From assembly GCA_016793355.1 (NCBI GenBank), contig JAEUMG010000043.1, positions 1-37,858 on the forward strand: DNA of 37,858 bases, in the 5' to 3' direction. Below are positions 36,682-37,858 of this stretch, in pieces. The position numbers and the translations under genes were made by a program. Below the pieces are notes generated by a model. It searched no databases. It was not told the DNA's origin and saw only the letters and a list, made by a program, of their open reading frames with translations. This stretch comes from Hyphomicrobiales bacterium (lineage in GTDB: Bacteria; Pseudomonadota; Alphaproteobacteria; Rhizobiales; Aestuariivirgaceae). Each line of letters starts with the position of its first letter. The stretch's first letter is position 1.

Positions 36682-36718
36682 CCCCTCGTCCTGAAGCGCT
36701 GCTTCGAAGGACGAGGGG
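36682..36718. repeat. third palindromic element
   Basis: Arms CCCCTCGTCCT (36682-36692) and AGGACGAGGGG (36708-36718), with a GAAGC/GCTTC core. It is related to the dispersed family seen at 3753-3844 and 8164-8204. Confidence 0.85.
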
Positions 36719-36732
36719 TGTGCGGGGATAAG

Positions 36733-37241
36733 TCCGTACACGAACCATCGTGCCGGCGAAAGCCGGCATCCCCTGAGGAGGTGCAGTTGCTGAAATGATC
36801 CAGGGGACCCCGGCTTTGCGCCGGGGCGACGGGTCAGGGCGTGGCTCGCGATGGACCGATCCTCGCGCCATGGCCGTCCTTCGAGGGCCGCTGCGCGGCC
36901 ACCTCAGGACGAGGTCAACGGTGAAGTGGAACTTGCTCCGTACACAGACCGTCATGCCAGCGAAAGCTGGCATCCCCTGAGACGGTGCCGTTGTTGAAAA
37001 GATTCAGGGGACCCCGGCGATGCGCCGGGGTGACGGGGTTAGGGTATGGCTCGCGATGGACCGATCCTCGGGCCATGGCCGTCCTTCGAGGGCCGCTGCG
37101 CGGCCACCTCAGGACGAGGTCAACGGTGAAGTGGAACTTGCTCCGTACACAGACCGTCATGCCAGCGAAAGCCGGCATCCCCTGAGAGGCTGCCGTTGCC
37201 GAAATGGCGCAGGGGACCCCGGCTTTGCGCCGGGGTGACGG
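36733..37241. repeat. composite tandem repeat, about 205 bp per unit, about 2.5 copies
   Basis: Units begin at TCCGTACAC: 36733, 36937 and 37142 (spacing 204 and 205), the third partial, ending near 37241. Each unit holds a short GCCGGCGAAAGCCGGC-type palindrome, a CCCCGG...CCGGGG palindrome and, in the two full units, a GTCCTTCGAGG...CCTCAGGAC palindrome (36876-36910 in the first). Units are nearly identical, so the duplication is recent. Short reading frames within are artefacts. Together with the neighbouring elements it fills the gene-free interval 36509-37453, in which I see no gene. Confidence 0.9.
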
Positions 37242-37274
37242 AGAACAAGCCGGCGCGCGGTGTTATTCTTCATC

Positions 37275-37421
37275 CCTTCTCCCCTCGCGGGAGAAGGCGG
37301 ACGCCGCAAAGCGGCGGCCGGATGAGGGGGTGTTTCAGCATGGCAGTCGATTGGCACGCGGCAACGCCCCCTCACCCGGCGTGCTTGCGCACGCCGCCCT
37401 CTCCCACGGAGGGGAGAGGGG
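37275..37421. repeat. palindromic element, same architecture as the one inside the 3856-4584 gene
   Basis: It starts with hairpin CCTTCTCCC (37275-37283)/GGGAGAAGG (37289-37297) and ends with CCCTCTCCC...GGGGAGAGGG (about 37398-37420). An inner pair reads GATGAGGGGG (about 37321) and CCCCCTCA (about 37367). About 147 bp. It sits about 30 bases before the stop of the partial minus-strand gene. Confidence 0.85.
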
Positions 37422-37453
37422 TAAGGTCTGATCTGTATACTGATGAATGGCCC

Positions 37454-37858
37454 CTAGGACGTGTCGTCGAGCGGCGGGTTGCCGTCAGTGGCGAGCCAGT
37501 GGCATTCCTTCAGGATCTCGTCGACCTCGTGGATCGGCCGCCGGCGGACGCCGGGCGGCCGGCCGGGGCGCAAAGGACTCCAGCGCTCAGGGCGGCGCTC
37601 CTCCTTGGGACGCGCCTGCCAGCGGGCGAGCCGCATGGCCTGGCGGGGGATGTCTTGAACCGCGTCCAGGACAGCCATGAGGCGGCGGATCAGGGGCTTG
37701 GCATTGACCGTGCCGTCATCGGCCTTCTTCTCCACGACAGGGGCCGGCGGAGGCGGCGGCGGCGGGGGTGGCGGCTCCGGCACGGGCTGGCGGATCCCGC
37801 GGAAGATCGGATGGCGTGTATCGGGAGGATCGGGCGGGAAGAAATAGGCGCGCGGCTC
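37454..37858 (-). CDS. hypothetical protein with polyproline tract (5' end beyond window)
   Basis: Partial minus-strand gene; the frame is open to the window edge, so the GTG at 37783 is not a reliable start. The visible 134 residues contain a run of ten prolines after an EPRAYFFPPD opening, a moderately basic middle (DIPRQAMRLARWQARPKEERRP) and a more ordered end (GRRRPIHEVDEILKECHWLATDG-like). I recall similar proteins in alphaproteobacteria, but no function is known to me. The polyproline tract suggests need for elongation factor P. Confidence 0.7.
   Translation of the reverse strand, partial: EPRAYFFPPDPPDTRHPIFRGIRQPVPEPPPPPPPPPPAPVVEKKADDGTVNAKPLIRRLMAVLDAVQDIPRQAMRLARWQARPKEERRPERWSPLRPGRPPGVRRRPIHEVDEILKECHWLATDGNPPLDDTS

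Noticed and set aside
36733-37241. CRISPR array
   Set aside because: The units are about 205 bp and nearly identical throughout, with no short repeat and unique spacer pattern and no cas genes.
36644-37431. several short open frames in the repeat island (60-110 residues)
   Set aside because: They follow the repeat units and differ only by copy; no start with ribosome site and no protein-like composition.

Overview
The window is about 38 kb of high-GC bacterial chromosome. Gene content and style point to an alphaproteobacterium, most likely Hyphomicrobiales (Rhizobiales)-like. The supporting signs are a class I lysyl-tRNA synthetase, a DUF992 secreted protein, the long double-fold dCTP deaminase, the argD-argF-hslO order, a tandem glycine riboswitch before gcvTHP, and several families of short palindromic intergenic repeats. 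It looks like ordinary core and metabolic chromosome. I see no prophage, integrase, transposase, plasmid or CRISPR signature. Species is not determinable from what I can see.

Layout. (1) 1-3.7 kb: the 3' part of lutB, a TerC-family membrane protein and lutC (lactate oxidation with an unrelated membrane gene in between), then a small exported protein. (2) 3.75-6.4 kb: a conserved hypothetical gene carrying an in-frame palindromic repeat insertion, translationally coupled to an FAH-family hydrolase, then a Tat-type dienelactone hydrolase. (3) 6.4-10.4 kb: lysK, a LexA-like S24 repressor on the minus strand, and DUF952-pyrD. (4) 10.3-13.7 kb: a solute-binding protein on the minus strand, a membrane glycosyltransferase, a lipoprotein and a 46-residue membrane protein. 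(5) 13.8-18.4 kb: a five-gene minus-strand operon (periplasmic binding protein, two permeases, ATPase, enolase-superfamily enzyme) behind a GntR-type palindrome, with a short ORF diverging from it.

(6) 18.4-22.9 kb: DUF992 protein, a membrane alpha/beta hydrolase, tRNA-Gly(CCC), GNAT acetyltransferase, dCTP deaminase and divergent apaG. (7) 22.9-27.6 kb: argE-yccF facing the argD-argF-hslO operon, which has a good sigma70-type promoter. (8) 27.8-31.7 kb: two MFS transporters and a protein made of three tandem RidA-like domains. (9) 31.8-36.5 kb: promoter, tandem glycine riboswitch with an apparent Shine-Dalgarno switch, and gcvT-gcvH-gcvP. (10) 36.5-37.45 kb: a gene-free island of palindromic repeats, including a composite unit of about 205 bp repeated about 2.5 times. 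(11) The window ends in a partial minus-strand proline-rich hypothetical gene.

The points most worth following are the single-chain triple RidA protein lacking the catalytic arginine, the repeat inserted in frame in a coding gene, the A/B/C hairpin switch at gcvT, and the enolase-superfamily protein with altered metal and base residues in a transporter operon. I found no convincing wholly new defence or mobile system. All names are judged from motifs and remembered family features; no search was run.
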